From: Bacillus inaquosorum KCTC 13429
GTDB taxonomy: Bacteria; Bacillota; Bacilli; Bacillales; Bacillaceae
DNA length: 64,000 nucleotides
NCBI RefSeq assembly: GCF_000332645.1
Contig: NZ_AMXN01000007.1
Span: 62,001 to 126,000, forward strand
Reading direction: 5' to 3'
Below are positions 16,273-26,617 of this stretch, in pieces (the first letter of the stretch is position 1; each line of letters begins with the position of its first letter). The notes below the pieces were generated by a model. That model made no database searches. It saw only the letters and a program-made list of their open reading frames with translations, and was not told where the DNA came from. The position numbers and the translations under genes were made by a program.

Positions 16273-17058
16273 ATGGCTGCTTCAACATTAACGATCAAAG
16301 ATCTTCACGTTGAAATCGAAGGGAAAGAGATCTTAAAGGGTGTAAACCTTGAAATAAAAGGCGGAGAGTTCCACGCAGTAATGGGACCGAACGGAACTGG
16401 TAAATCCACTCTGTCAGCTGCTATTATGGGGCATCCTAAATATGAAGTAACAAAAGGCAGCATCACGCTTGACGGCAAAGATGTACTGGAGATGGAAGTG
16501 GACGAGCGTGCGCAGGCAGGTTTATTCCTTGCGATGCAGTACCCAAGTGAAATCAGCGGTGTGACAAATGCCGACTTCCTTCGTTCAGCAATCAATGCGC
16601 GCAGAGAAGAAGGCGATGAAATTTCTCTTATGAAATTCATCCGCAAAATGGACGAAAACATGGAGTTCCTTGAAATGGACCCTGAAATGGCTCAGCGTTA
16701 CCTTAACGAAGGCTTCTCAGGCGGGGAGAAAAAACGCAACGAAATCCTTCAATTAATGATGATTGAACCGAAAATCGCCATCCTTGATGAAATCGACTCA
16801 GGTCTTGATATTGATGCTCTGAAAGTTGTATCTAAAGGGATCAACAAAATGCGCAGCGAAAACTTCGGCTGCCTGATGATCACTCACTATCAGCGCCTGT
16901 TAAACTACATCACTCCGGATGTTGTTCACGTTATGATGCAAGGCCGCGTTGTAAAATCCGGCGGTGCAGAACTTGCACAGCGTCTTGAAGCAGAAGGTTA
17001 TGACTGGATCAAACAAGAACTTGGCATTGAAGACGAAACTGTAGGCCAAGAAGCGTAA
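16273..17058 (+). CDS. sufC: SufC, Fe-S assembly ABC-type ATPase
   Basis: The 261-residue protein has Walker A GPNGTGKSTL near residue 40, the SufC-type signature EGFSGGEKKRNEI near residue 150, Walker B KIAILDEIDSGLDIDAL and the switch His in MITHYQRLLNYI. SufC binds SufB and SufD in a soluble complex and drives the rearrangement that builds an Fe-S cluster. It is not a transporter: no membrane partner is present. It is the first gene of the sufCDSUB operon and has TTTGGAGG upstream. Confidence 0.97.
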   Translation: MAASTLTIKDLHVEIEGKEILKGVNLEIKGGEFHAVMGPNGTGKSTLSAAIMGHPKYEVTKGSITLDGKDVLEMEVDERAQAGLFLAMQYPSEISGVTNADFLRSAINARREEGDEISLMKFIRKMDENMEFLEMDPEMAQRYLNEGFSGGEKKRNEILQLMMIEPKIAILDEIDSGLDIDALKVVSKGINKMRSENFGCLMITHYQRLLNYITPDVVHVMMQGRVVKSGGAELAQRLEAEGYDWIKQELGIEDETVGQEA

Positions 17059-17075
17059 GCGTTAGGGGGATTAAT

Positions 17076-20042
<2,967 letters not shown>

Positions 20043-20062
20043 AAGGATTGGAGTGAAAATGG

Positions 20063-21460
20063 ATGGCTAAAAAAATGCCTGATATTGGTGAATACAAGTA
20101 TGGTTTTCACGACAAGGACGTTTCCATTTTCCGTTCAGAGCGCGGATTGACAAAAGAAATCGTAGAAGAAATTTCTCGCATGAAAGAAGAGCCTCAATGG
20201 ATGCTTGATTTCCGCTTGAAATCACTTGAGCATTTCTACAACATGCCGATGCCTCAATGGGGCGGAGATTTAAACTCACTGAACTTTGACGAAATTACGT
20301 ACTACGTAAAACCGTCTGAGCGTTCAGAGCGTTCTTGGGATGAAGTTCCTGACGAAATTAAGCAAACATTCGACAAGCTCGGTATTCCAGAAGCTGAACA
20401 AAAATACCTTGCGGGTGTTTCTGCTCAGTACGAATCTGAGGTTGTATACCACAACATGAAAGAAGATCTTGAAGCGCAAGGCATCGTCTTTAAAGACACT
20501 GACAGCGCGCTGAAAGAAAATGAAGATATTTTCCGTGAGCACTGGGCAAAAGTGATCCCGCCGACTGATAACAAGTTTGCGGCGCTTAACTCAGCTGTTT
20601 GGTCCGGCGGATCTTTCATCTACGTTCCTAAAGGCGTGAAGGTTGAAACACCGCTTCAAGCTTACTTCCGTATCAACTCTGAAAACATGGGTCAGTTCGA
20701 GCGCACGCTGATCATCGTTGACGAAGAAGCAAGCGTTCATTATGTTGAAGGCTGTACTGCGCCTGTTTACACAACAAACTCACTTCACAGTGCGGTTGTT
20801 GAGATCATCGTGAAAAAAGGCGGCTACTGCCGTTATACAACGATCCAAAACTGGGCGAACAACGTTTACAACCTTGTAACGAAGCGTACGATCTGTGAAG
20901 AAAACGCAACAATGGAATGGATCGACGGCAACATCGGTTCTAAACTGACAATGAAATATCCGGCTTGTATCCTAAAAGGCGAAGGCGCGCGCGGTATGAC
21001 GCTTTCTATCGCTCTTGCGGGTAAAGGCCAGCATCAGGATGCGGGTGCGAAAATGATTCACCTTGCACCAAACACATCATCCACAATCGTATCAAAGTCG
21101 ATTTCAAAACAAGGCGGAAAAGTAACGTACCGCGGAATCGTCCACTTCGGACGCAAAGCCGAAGGCGCCCGTTCTAACATCGAGTGCGATACGCTCATTA
21201 TGGATAACAAATCAACGTCAGACACAATTCCTTACAATGAAATCTTAAATGATAACATTTCATTGGAGCACGAAGCAAAAGTGTCTAAAGTATCTGAAGA
21301 GCAGCTCTTCTACTTGATGAGCCGCGGTATTTCCGAAGAAGAAGCAACTGAAATGATCGTAATGGGCTTCATTGAGCCATTCACAAAAGAGCTTCCAATG
21401 GAATACGCAGTTGAAATGAACCGTTTGATTAAGTTTGAAATGGAAGGTTCTATCGGTTAA
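20063..21460 (+). CDS. sufB: SufB, Fe-S scaffold subunit; host of the attachment site
   Basis: The 465-residue protein is full length for SufB. Family motifs are [20 protein letters not shown] at the N-terminus, [24 protein letters not shown] in the centre (Cys of the central helix), [17 protein letters not shown] and [21 protein letters not shown] with the conserved Glu/His. It is the cluster-building partner of SufC and SufD. The last seven codons (QMEGSIG apart from one preceding residue) and the stop are repeated 4.08 kb downstream. The integration therefore left this gene intact while duplicating its end. Confidence 0.96.
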   Translation: MAKKMPDIGEYKYGFHDKDVSIFRSERGLTKEIVEEISRMKEEPQWMLDFRLKSLEHFYNMPMPQWGGDLNSLNFDEITYYVKPSERSERSWDEVPDEIKQTFDKLGIPEAEQKYLAGVSAQYESEVVYHNMKEDLEAQGIVFKDTDSALKENEDIFREHWAKVIPPTDNKFAALNSAVWSGGSFIYVPKGVKVETPLQAYFRINSENMGQFERTLIIVDEEASVHYVEGCTAPVYTTNSLHSAVVEIIVKKGGYCRYTTIQNWANNVYNLVTKRTICEENATMEWIDGNIGSKLTMKYPACILKGEGARGMTLSIALAGKGQHQDAGAKMIHLAPNTSSTIVSKSISKQGGKVTYRGIVHFGRKAEGARSNIECDTLIMDNKSTSDTIPYNEILNDNISLEHEAKVSKVSEEQLFYLMSRGISEEEATEMIVMGFIEPFTKELPMEYAVEMNRLIKFEMEGSIG

Positions 21461-21578
21461 TGATGAAAACCCCTTTGTTTATCAAGGGTTTTAGAGATAG
21501 TTATCAATTTTAAAATGGCCGGCGTGCCGAATTTGATTGTAGAAGACGAACTTTTGAAGTTCGTCTTCTTTTATTTTT
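21438..21578. repeat. Left attachment-site repeat (attL)
   Basis: The first 104 bases (21438-21541) are identical to 25517-25620. After one mismatch a further 36 bases also match, giving 140 of 141. The repeat contains the sufB end and stop codon, an inverted repeat AAAACCC ... GGGTTTT, and a strong hairpin (21541-21569, 13-bp arms AGAAGACGAACTT) followed by a T-run that can terminate the suf transcript. It also includes the last codons of the integrase on the other strand. Confidence 0.92.
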
Positions 21579-21859
21579 TTAGTGATATCAAAATAAGTAT
21601 CCGCTGTTGTGTTGTTGTTTTTATGTCCTAGTCGATTAGATACATATTTCAGACTTGCGCCGGATTCAAGCAGAAGCACAGCATGCGTATGTCTAGAAAC
21701 ATGTGTACCTTTATATTCAACACCAGCTTTTTTACAGTAAACTTGGATTGTTTCACGAATAATAGAAGGTGTTAAATAATGTCCGTTATAATTTTGGAAG
21801 ATAATGACATCTTCATTTTGTTTTAGACAATATCTTTTATTCGAATTATTCCCAGTCAC
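21491..21859 (-). pseudogene. Truncated tyrosine recombinase (integrase), C-terminal part
   Basis: The 122-residue open frame holds only the second half of the catalytic domain of a phage-type integrase. THVSRHTHAVLLLESGASL carries the H-x-x-R box, LKYVSNRLGHKNNNTT the LGH box and TADTYFD the nucleophilic Tyr. The N-terminal arm- and core-binding domains and the first catalytic Arg are missing, because the frame is cut off where it meets the 3' end of the Shedu-like gene; the two overlap by 14 bases. The enzyme cannot be active, so the islet should be immobile without help in trans. Its 3' end lies within the attL repeat. Confidence 0.88.
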
Positions 21860-22721
21860 CAGTATTTATCAATCCTTTATTTTTCTTTTTACCAAAGTCC
21901 TCCCAATACTTAAGTCTGGAAATTAGAAACTTCTTTCTTTCATCAGTTAGATCAGTATTTAAAATAGCTTCCTCTTTATTGTTAATTATATTTAGTTCCT
22001 CTGCAAATACAGGTCCTAGTCTAAAAGTTGGGGAAACATATTTTGCTGAATAATCACGATTTTTCACATGACAAGTAATTACATCCCTTCCTTTTATATT
22101 GGGAGTGAGACGATCATAAGTCATAAATATCTCATCGCTTTTATTTAATTGTGCTCTTTTTTGATTTAAGTGTGGCTTACCTTCAAATTCCTCTCTTAAC
22201 CCATATATCAACACATAAAAAGGTTTAACGGATTTTCCCTCTATAATTTTCTTATCAATATCATAGTATTGAAAAAAAATAGATTGATGTATAGGATTTG
22301 AATACCATGTTTTCCAATCTTGTATTTGACTTTGAGCTTGAGTAAACTTAGCAGTTTGAGTACCATCTTGATTAAACCATTTTTTACTTGGAGCTTCGAT
22401 TTCAATAAAAATTGGATAGATATTCAAACTATCAGAAGCAATCCATAAAAAATCAGGAACCTTTGTAATCAAACCCTGTAATACTGGTTGTGTGATTAAA
22501 ACGTTGTTATACGGAGCGTGACCAGATTCTCCAAAAAAACCATAGGCTCCAGGTAGCATAGCAGGATTTTTTTCGAAAAAATCTTGAAAAACTTTTTCAT
22601 TTTCACTTTGCTGTTGGAGTAGTATTCTATAGTCATCTAACACTTTCTTTTCATAATCTTCCCATTTGAGAGGTTCTGGTGAATCACTTACAAGATTATA
22701 TGATTTTAAAAAAATACTCAT
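21846..22721 (-). CDS. Shedu-like (DUF4263/SduA-type) putative anti-phage nuclease
   Basis: The 291-residue protein has the Shedu-type order of motifs: an N-terminal helical region, SENEKVFQDFFEKNPAMLPG (the E-x-x-(x)-Q/F-F-x-x-N-P motif), then KVPDFLWIASD and the strand YPIFIEIEAPSKKWF, followed by FTQAQSQIQDWKTWY. PD-(D/E)xK nucleases of this family have PDF, an E-x-K or E-x-E strand and a following Q-x-x-x-W helix. In this copy the strand reads EIEAP rather than EIK. There is no signal peptide. A GGAG lies about ten bases before the ATG. SduA proteins give single-gene phage resistance in other bacteria; activity here is inferred from family and context. Confidence 0.72.
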   Translation of the reverse strand: MSIFLKSYNLVSDSPEPLKWEDYEKKVLDDYRILLQQQSENEKVFQDFFEKNPAMLPGAYGFFGESGHAPYNNVLITQPVLQGLITKVPDFLWIASDSLNIYPIFIEIEAPSKKWFNQDGTQTAKFTQAQSQIQDWKTWYSNPIHQSIFFQYYDIDKKIIEGKSVKPFYVLIYGLREEFEGKPHLNQKRAQLNKSDEIFMTYDRLTPNIKGRDVITCHVKNRDYSAKYVSPTFRLGPVFAEELNIINNKEEAILNTDLTDERKKFLISRLKYWEDFGKKKNKGLINTGDWE

Positions 22722-23028
22722 TGTTCAAAACTCCAATCAATATTATTTTCGTTTAATCCACTAAAACAAGTTTAATCATATCTTTCTCTTTTTTGCACGT
22801 TTTTCTAATTCAGTAACAACAATAATTTAAATCAAGTTGCGATGCTTTTGCTCTATATTATCTTTCTGGAGTATTTTCAATTTATACTAAAGGGAGCATC
22901 CTGTAACAATTGAAAAAGTATATTCAATTATTTAAGTTTGTGGAATTATGCACTTAAGCTATTGGGTGCTTTAATTAAAGAAGAAATCTAAAGACCGCTG
23001 TAAAGTTGGTTTTTAAATTTATATACAT
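22722..23028. other. AT-rich gap upstream of the Shedu-like gene
   Basis: No reading frame with a ribosome binding site is seen in either direction. The minus-strand promoter of the Shedu-like gene must lie in this stretch, but several AT-rich hexamers fit and none stands out. Confidence 0.5.
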
Positions 23029-23031
23029 CAA

Positions 23032-23043
23032 GAACGTTTGTTC
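23032..23043. promoter_or_regulatory. LexA (DinR) SOS box
   Basis: GAACGTTTGTTC fits the B. subtilis LexA core GAAC-N4-GTTC exactly. A TATAAT (23047-23052) overlaps its right edge region, as in damage-inducible promoters. The box lies 30 bases upstream of the YolD remnant; YolD-type genes commonly belong to SOS-induced polymerase operons in Bacillus phages and plasmids. Confidence 0.75.
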
Positions 23044-23072
23044 TTATATAATGGTATCAAAGGAAATGATTC

Positions 23073-23400
23073 ATTATAACAATACGTGACTGTGGAAAAA
23101 TAAAATGGCAGTCGGCTTCTTTCGAACCACTAGCATTCGAAATGACCAGCGAAATGTTTAAGGATTAAGCTCGGACTGCTAAGCCAATATTAGACGAACA
23201 TCAGACGGAAGAGTTTAACCTACGTATAGCTTACGCAACGGAATACAGCCAAGCCGTAAAGCTGACGATAGGGACGATGGATTTACTCATGAAATAACTG
23301 GGCATGTCCATTACGTCGATCCGATAACTTATGAGCTGCAGATTGAGGTAACGTCTGGAGAAAATGAAACAATGCGAATTAATATCAATAATAGACAGCA
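23073..23400 (+). pseudogene. YolD-like protein remnant
   Basis: Conceptual translation begins IRDCGKIKWQSASFEPLAFE, the YolD family N-terminus (I-R-D-R-G-x-I-K-W-x-S). It runs into a stop after FKD, and continues AKPILDEHQTEEFNLRI (a variant of the family centre), with ITGHVHYVDPITYELQIEV near the end; that latter segment is the typical YolD strand with G-x-I-x-x-I/V-D. There is no ATG in frame, at least two in-frame stops and a frameshift. The gene is dead. Active homologues sit upstream of UvrX/Y-family polymerases; no polymerase remains here. Confidence 0.75.
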
Positions 23401-23590
23401 AATTTATATGAAGTGGCTTCATGGAACTCAAAGAACTCTTTTCACTTAGATATTCACGGTACTCTTTAAAAGTTTGTGTGGCCCCACTATTTATTTTTAT
23501 TTGCTTTTGTTCAATTGCATAAATGTCTTCTAAATATCGGGTAATTGAAGATTGAACGTGATTTAAATATTCATCCATTGTTAAACTCAT
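23231..23590 (-). CDS. Unknown small protein; only the N-terminal half looks genuine
   Basis: The 119-residue frame begins MSLTMDEYLNHVQSSITRYL and has an AGGGGG upstream of the ATG. The first 55 residues look protein-like, rich in Glu, Lys and Tyr with helix-forming spacing. Beyond about residue 58 the frame runs antisense through the YolD remnant, and that part is probably an accident of the opposite strand. Phage YolD loci often have a small helical gene nearby, but I do not recognise this family. It could be a truncated gene whose original 3' end has been lost. Confidence 0.4.
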   Translation of the reverse strand: MSLTMDEYLNHVQSSITRYLEDIYAIEQKQIKINSGATQTFKEYREYLSEKSSLSSMKPLHINLLSIIDINSHCFIFSRRYLNLQLISYRIDVMDMPSYFMSKSIVPIVSFTAWLYSVA

Positions 23591-23924
23591 ATATGAATAA
23601 GCCCCCTAAAATATTTGCCTTTTTTACTATATAATAATTTTTTATTTTAAAGAAAAAATTTATTCTTCCGTAAAATTTTTCTGCCTGTATCAAAGGATAG
23701 CATTTTTCAACCTTTTGTACTTCCTAATGTTCCTAGCTTAAAGACTAAGGAGTCTAAATTTCTTAAACTCCCATGAAAATAAAAACTGAAAAAAGGCATA
23801 CAAAAAATATGACCAGGAAACCAGTTTTTTGGGGGTAATCCGGAAAATTTTTAAAAGCTTTCAAAGATTGTCCTAGAAATCTATTGTATAATAATGGTAA
23901 GTAAATCGAAGGGAGGAACCGGAA

Positions 23925-25109
23925 TTGACTACAGATGGTGAAAAACAGGCAATAACAGAAGAAGTAGATCCCGCGGTAGTAAGATCACGGAAGAGGGAAG
24001 AAGGTAAAGAACGGTTGCTCAAAAACTTGTTATCCAACCGCTATGATACGATGTACACAAGAGTGGCTTCAGTTTTGAATAAACATAAAGAAGCGCGTAA
24101 TAATGACCAGGAACTCCAGTTACGATATTGGGAAGCTTATGAAGGTTATCGTATGGGAAATCCTATCACTCCAGATGAATTGAAAAAATACACCCGTCTT
24201 ACTTCACTTACACGCGCACGAGCCAAAATTCAAAATGAGTTTGGGTTATTTCGAGCGGAAGCAACCGTGGAGGGCTATCGTAAAGACTTGGCGGGAGAAC
24301 ATCGTCAGAGAGCAACTGCTGTTAAACCTCAAAGCAATCCATTGATATTTGTGTACGCGGACGAAAGTGGGAAAGCCGGCGGAGAGGCTTATTTAATCGT
24401 AGGCAGTGTTTGGTTTAATGATATGCAACGTCATGAAGAAGTACAGCATGATATGCGTGCATGGTTAGCAGAGTGCAGGGAGCGAGCACAACAAGAGCAG
24501 ATTCGTTTTCCGGATGAGTTTCATTTCACAGAGATGAAGCGAAATCAACTTGAGTTATATAAACAATTTTTTGATAAAGTCATGCAATTTTCAGATATGG
24601 TTAGTTTTAAGGCAGTTGCAGTGAGAAAGAGTCAACTTCAATACAAAACGTTAGAACAATCCGTTTACTCCCTGTATTACCAGCTCGCTCATCTCGGGAT
24701 TGAGCATGAAGTGCATAGTGGAAGGTTATCTCTCCCAAGAGGCATTTGCTATTATAAAGACGCAGACGACGGTTCTGACAAGCTTCACTTAGAGGAAACA
24801 AGACAATTATTGCGAGAACGATTTAAAAGCAATTACGAAGAGGAACTTCGCTTGGAAGCTCTTAATGGTATGCCATCTAAAACGTTTGTCGCAGTTCAAA
24901 TTTCAGACCTGGTAACCGGCGCTGTTTCGAGAAAGCTAAACATGCCCGAAGGGAACAATCATAAAGACCAATTTGCAGAATACGTTTTAGAACGACTTAA
25001 TGTGGATTATATACGGCACGAAGTCAGTGAAATTGACAATGGTCGAACCGCGGCCAATATAGAATTCAAGAAAGAACAAGATATGTTTTACGTCCATATA
25101 TTTGAGTAG
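23925..25109 (+). CDS. DUF3800-type protein with N-terminal helical domain
   Basis: The 394-residue protein starts at a TTG with AAGGGAGG eight bases upstream and TATAAT at 23887-23892. Residues 1-125 are charged and helical (KEEGKERLLKNLLSNRYD ...). The DUF3800 core starts at FVYADESGKAGG near residue 140, with the acidic D-E-S-G motif. It continues with DEFHFTEMKRNQLELYKQFFD, YYKDADDGSD near 280 and VAVQISDLVTGAVSRKLN near 335, where the final Asp of an RNase H-like acidic cluster sits. The family is frequent in prophages and defence loci. The target is unknown. Neighbouring a Shedu-like gene, it may be part of the defence cargo. Confidence 0.72.
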   Translation: MTTDGEKQAITEEVDPAVVRSRKREEGKERLLKNLLSNRYDTMYTRVASVLNKHKEARNNDQELQLRYWEAYEGYRMGNPITPDELKKYTRLTSLTRARAKIQNEFGLFRAEATVEGYRKDLAGEHRQRATAVKPQSNPLIFVYADESGKAGGEAYLIVGSVWFNDMQRHEEVQHDMRAWLAECRERAQQEQIRFPDEFHFTEMKRNQLELYKQFFDKVMQFSDMVSFKAVAVRKSQLQYKTLEQSVYSLYYQLAHLGIEHEVHSGRLSLPRGICYYKDADDGSDKLHLEETRQLLRERFKSNYEEELRLEALNGMPSKTFVAVQISDLVTGAVSRKLNMPEGNNHKDQFAEYVLERLNVDYIRHEVSEIDNGRTAANIEFKKEQDMFYVHIFE

Positions 25110-25198
25110 AGAGTGATAAACGATCAGACTTTTTATTCAAATTCAATCTATAACTTAAAGCAAAAGGGATAATATGAGCATTTTTAAGTTCTAACTAA

Positions 25199-25312
25199 AT
25201 GGTACTTTGCAGAGAAAAGGCTAAGGAAAAGGTAGAACGTGGGGGATTTAATGAACGAATTATTTTAGAAAAGGTTATAGAAGATTGTATTGCAAATTTA
25301 TTAGTAAAATGA
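25199..25312 (+). pseudogene. Fragment of a MazG-like NTP pyrophosphohydrolase
   Basis: A 37-codon frame ends in REKAKEKVERGGFNERIILE and KVIED. The stretch K-A-E-x-R-G-G-F-x-x-R-I-x-L-E-x-V is the usual C-terminus of MazG-related house-cleaning pyrophosphohydrolases (phosphoribosyl-ATP pyrophosphohydrolase-like proteins found in phages and Firmicutes). The N-terminal EExxE metal-binding helices are absent, so this is a scrap left by deletion. Confidence 0.55.
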
Positions 25313-25516
25313 AAAGAACCCACAGCGCAAACTGGGAGTTCTCAAGTTTTTAACCCTTCCCACAATGGTTTTTTACAGTTAATTTTTGTTCCGATTCCGT
25401 GCCGATTTTATGCCGAAATGCTTTTTTTTGCATTTTAAAAAAACGGTTAAACTTTTTTATAAAGCTATTTCTTTATAAATCATTTCAAGCTGTTTTACGC
25501 ACAATTAATCAAGTGC
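25313..25516. other. AT-rich tail of the islet with possible integrase debris
   Basis: On the minus strand, about 25385-25450, a short frame reads KCKKKHFGIKSARNRNKN and stops. Tails of the form FG(T/I)K(L/S)A end many phage integrases of Bacillus, so this may be a further integrase remnant. No other feature is seen. Confidence 0.3.
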
Positions 25517-25657
25517 AAATGGAAGGTTCTATCGGTTAATGATGAAAACCCCTTTGTTTATCAAGGGTTTTAGAGATAGTTATCAATTTTAAAATGGCCG
25601 GCGTGCCGAATTTGATTGTATAAGACGAACTTTTGAAGTTCGTCTTCTTTTATTTTT
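25517..25657. repeat. Right attachment-site repeat (attR)
   Basis: This is the second copy of the 141-base repeat and includes codons for MEGSIG plus the sufB stop and the terminator hairpin. The single mismatch to the left copy is a T (25621) for a G (21542). Confidence 0.92.
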
Positions 25658-25740
25658 CAGATACATATCCACTGTTATTTTGATGGTTTTAATTCCTTAT
25701 CGATTAGAATATTTCAGACCTGCGCCGGATAGGTTCAGTT
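25658..25740 (-). pseudogene. Decayed integrase 3' end beyond attR
   Basis: The sequence to the right of attR still aligns, with substitutions and small deletions, to the integrase coding region right of attL (compare TTTCAGACCTGCGCCGGAT with the left copy at 21647-21665). It therefore derives from a second, older element inserted at the same site, of which only this end remains. Confidence 0.65.
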
Positions 25741-25750
25741 CCTATATCAC

Positions 25751-25766
25751 GCAACCATACAGTTGC
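25751..25766. promoter_or_regulatory. Inverted repeat GCAAC-CATACA-GTTGC upstream of yuzN
   Basis: The repeat lies 14 bases before the yuzN start, the position expected for an autoregulatory operator of an ArsR-type repressor. The role is inference. Confidence 0.45.
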
Positions 25767-25779
25767 TTATACTCAATAT

Positions 25780-26058
25780 ATGAATTGGAACAAAGACGCT
25801 ATATTCAAAGCACTCGGCGATTCGACTCGGCGGCTTATATTAGACGAATTATCTGAACGCAACGAGCTGACGTTGTATGAACTTACGGTACGTCTCATTA
25901 CGAAGCATAACCTTTCCATTACGCGACAGGCGATAGCTAAACATCTTTCTGTATTGGAAGATGCCGGGCTTGTAACATCAAAACGAAAGGGAAAATATCG
26001 AGTGCTTATATTCAACAAAGAACCGCTTAAAAATTTGCTGAAAGGATGGATAGAGTAA
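25780..26058 (+). CDS. yuzN: ArsR-family transcriptional regulator next to yurT
   Basis: The 92-residue protein begins MNWNKDAIFKALGDSTRRLI, the standard ArsR N-terminus (F-K-A-L-x-D-x-T-R-R). The winged helix follows with SITRQAIAKHLSVLEDAGLV as recognition helix and SKRKGKYRVLIFN as wing. No CxC metal site is present, so it is not an arsenic or cadmium sensor of the classic kind. There is no evident Shine-Dalgarno sequence before the ATG, so translation may be leaderless, or the leader may have been altered by the integration events just upstream. The glyoxalase-fold gene yurT lies 110 bases downstream, a common ArsR partner. Confidence 0.75.
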   Translation: MNWNKDAIFKALGDSTRRLILDELSERNELTLYELTVRLITKHNLSITRQAIAKHLSVLEDAGLVTSKRKGKYRVLIFNKEPLKNLLKGWIE

Positions 26059-26167
26059 TTTTATAAAACCAGTACTGAGTTTCTAACAAATGTTGGTTTG
26101 TTTTGCTTGAAGCCGGATTGTTTGCACAGTACCATGCACCATAAATATCAAAGGAGGCAACAACAAT

Positions 26168-26551
26168 ATGAAAATCATTGTGACTAGTATATTCGTGCAA
26201 GATCAAGACAAGGCACTGAAGTTCTATACAGAAAAACTGGGGTTTGTAAAAAAGGAGGATGTTCCCATGGGGAAATTCAGGTGGATAACGCTTGTTTCTC
26301 CAGATGATCAAGACGGAACCGAGCTTTTACTCGAACCGAATGAACATCCTGCCGCCAAGGAGTATCAAAAGAAGATATTCTCCGAAGGCTTCCCGGCCAC
26401 AATGTTTGGCGTTGCAGATATTCAAAAAGAGTACAACCGATTAAAGGAAAAAGGCGTGACGTTTACGATGGAACCGACAAAAATGGGCGAAGTCACAATA
26501 GCTGTCTTCGACGATACATGCGGTAACCTTATTCAAATTGTACAGAAGTAA
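26168..26551 (+). CDS. yurT: YurT, glyoxalase/dioxygenase-superfamily protein
   Basis: The 127-residue protein has two beta-alpha-beta-beta-beta modules of the VOC superfamily. KIIVTSIFVQDQDKALKFYTEKLGF is the first module, and the second begins ATMFGVADIQKEYNRLKEKGV and ends AVFDDTCGNLIQIVQK with the conserved D-x-x-G-N-x-x-x-(I/L). Glu in ELLLEPN and the terminal residues are candidate metal ligands. It may detoxify a reactive aldehyde or an antibiotic. AAAGGAGG lies upstream. It is probably under the adjacent ArsR-type regulator. Confidence 0.85.
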   Translation: MKIIVTSIFVQDQDKALKFYTEKLGFVKKEDVPMGKFRWITLVSPDDQDGTELLLEPNEHPAAKEYQKKIFSEGFPATMFGVADIQKEYNRLKEKGVTFTMEPTKMGEVTIAVFDDTCGNLIQIVQK

Positions 26552-26581
26552 CCGATTCAGTCGCGTCCTTTTTGTATGCAG

Positions 26582-26617
26582 AAGAAAAACCGCTGGCCGA
26601 GGGGCCGCGGTTTTTTA
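26582..26617. terminator. Convergent terminator of yurT and yurS
   Basis: AAAACCGCTGGCC / GGGCCGCGGTTTT forms an imperfect GC-rich stem, flanked by an A-run and TTTTTT so that it can act in both directions. Confidence 0.75.

Larger units (their letters stand above)
21438..25657. mobile_element. 4.1-kb integrated islet at the 3' end of sufB
   Basis: Direct repeats at 21438-21578 and 25517-25657 bound the islet. Inside are a truncated tyrosine recombinase, a Shedu-like protein, an unknown small frame, a YolD pseudogene behind a LexA box, a DUF3800-type gene and a MazG-like fragment. The DNA is visibly more AT-rich than the suf and yur genes around it. The position of the integrase next to the sufB end is that of a phage or ICE integrating into the 3' end of a conserved gene. 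Only a piece of the original element survives; no excision, replication or structural genes are present. It is interpreted as a degraded element that kept defence cargo. Confidence 0.85.

Noticed and set aside
16305..16661. Minus-strand frame of 118 codons inside sufC
   Set aside because: It is Ser/Arg-rich with no start signals and lies entirely opposite a highly conserved ATPase gene.
21466..21493. AAAACCC...GGGTTTT inverted repeat after sufB as the operon terminator
   Set aside because: No T-run follows. The stronger hairpin at 21541-21569 with its T-run is the more probable terminator; the first repeat may rather be part of the integrase core site.
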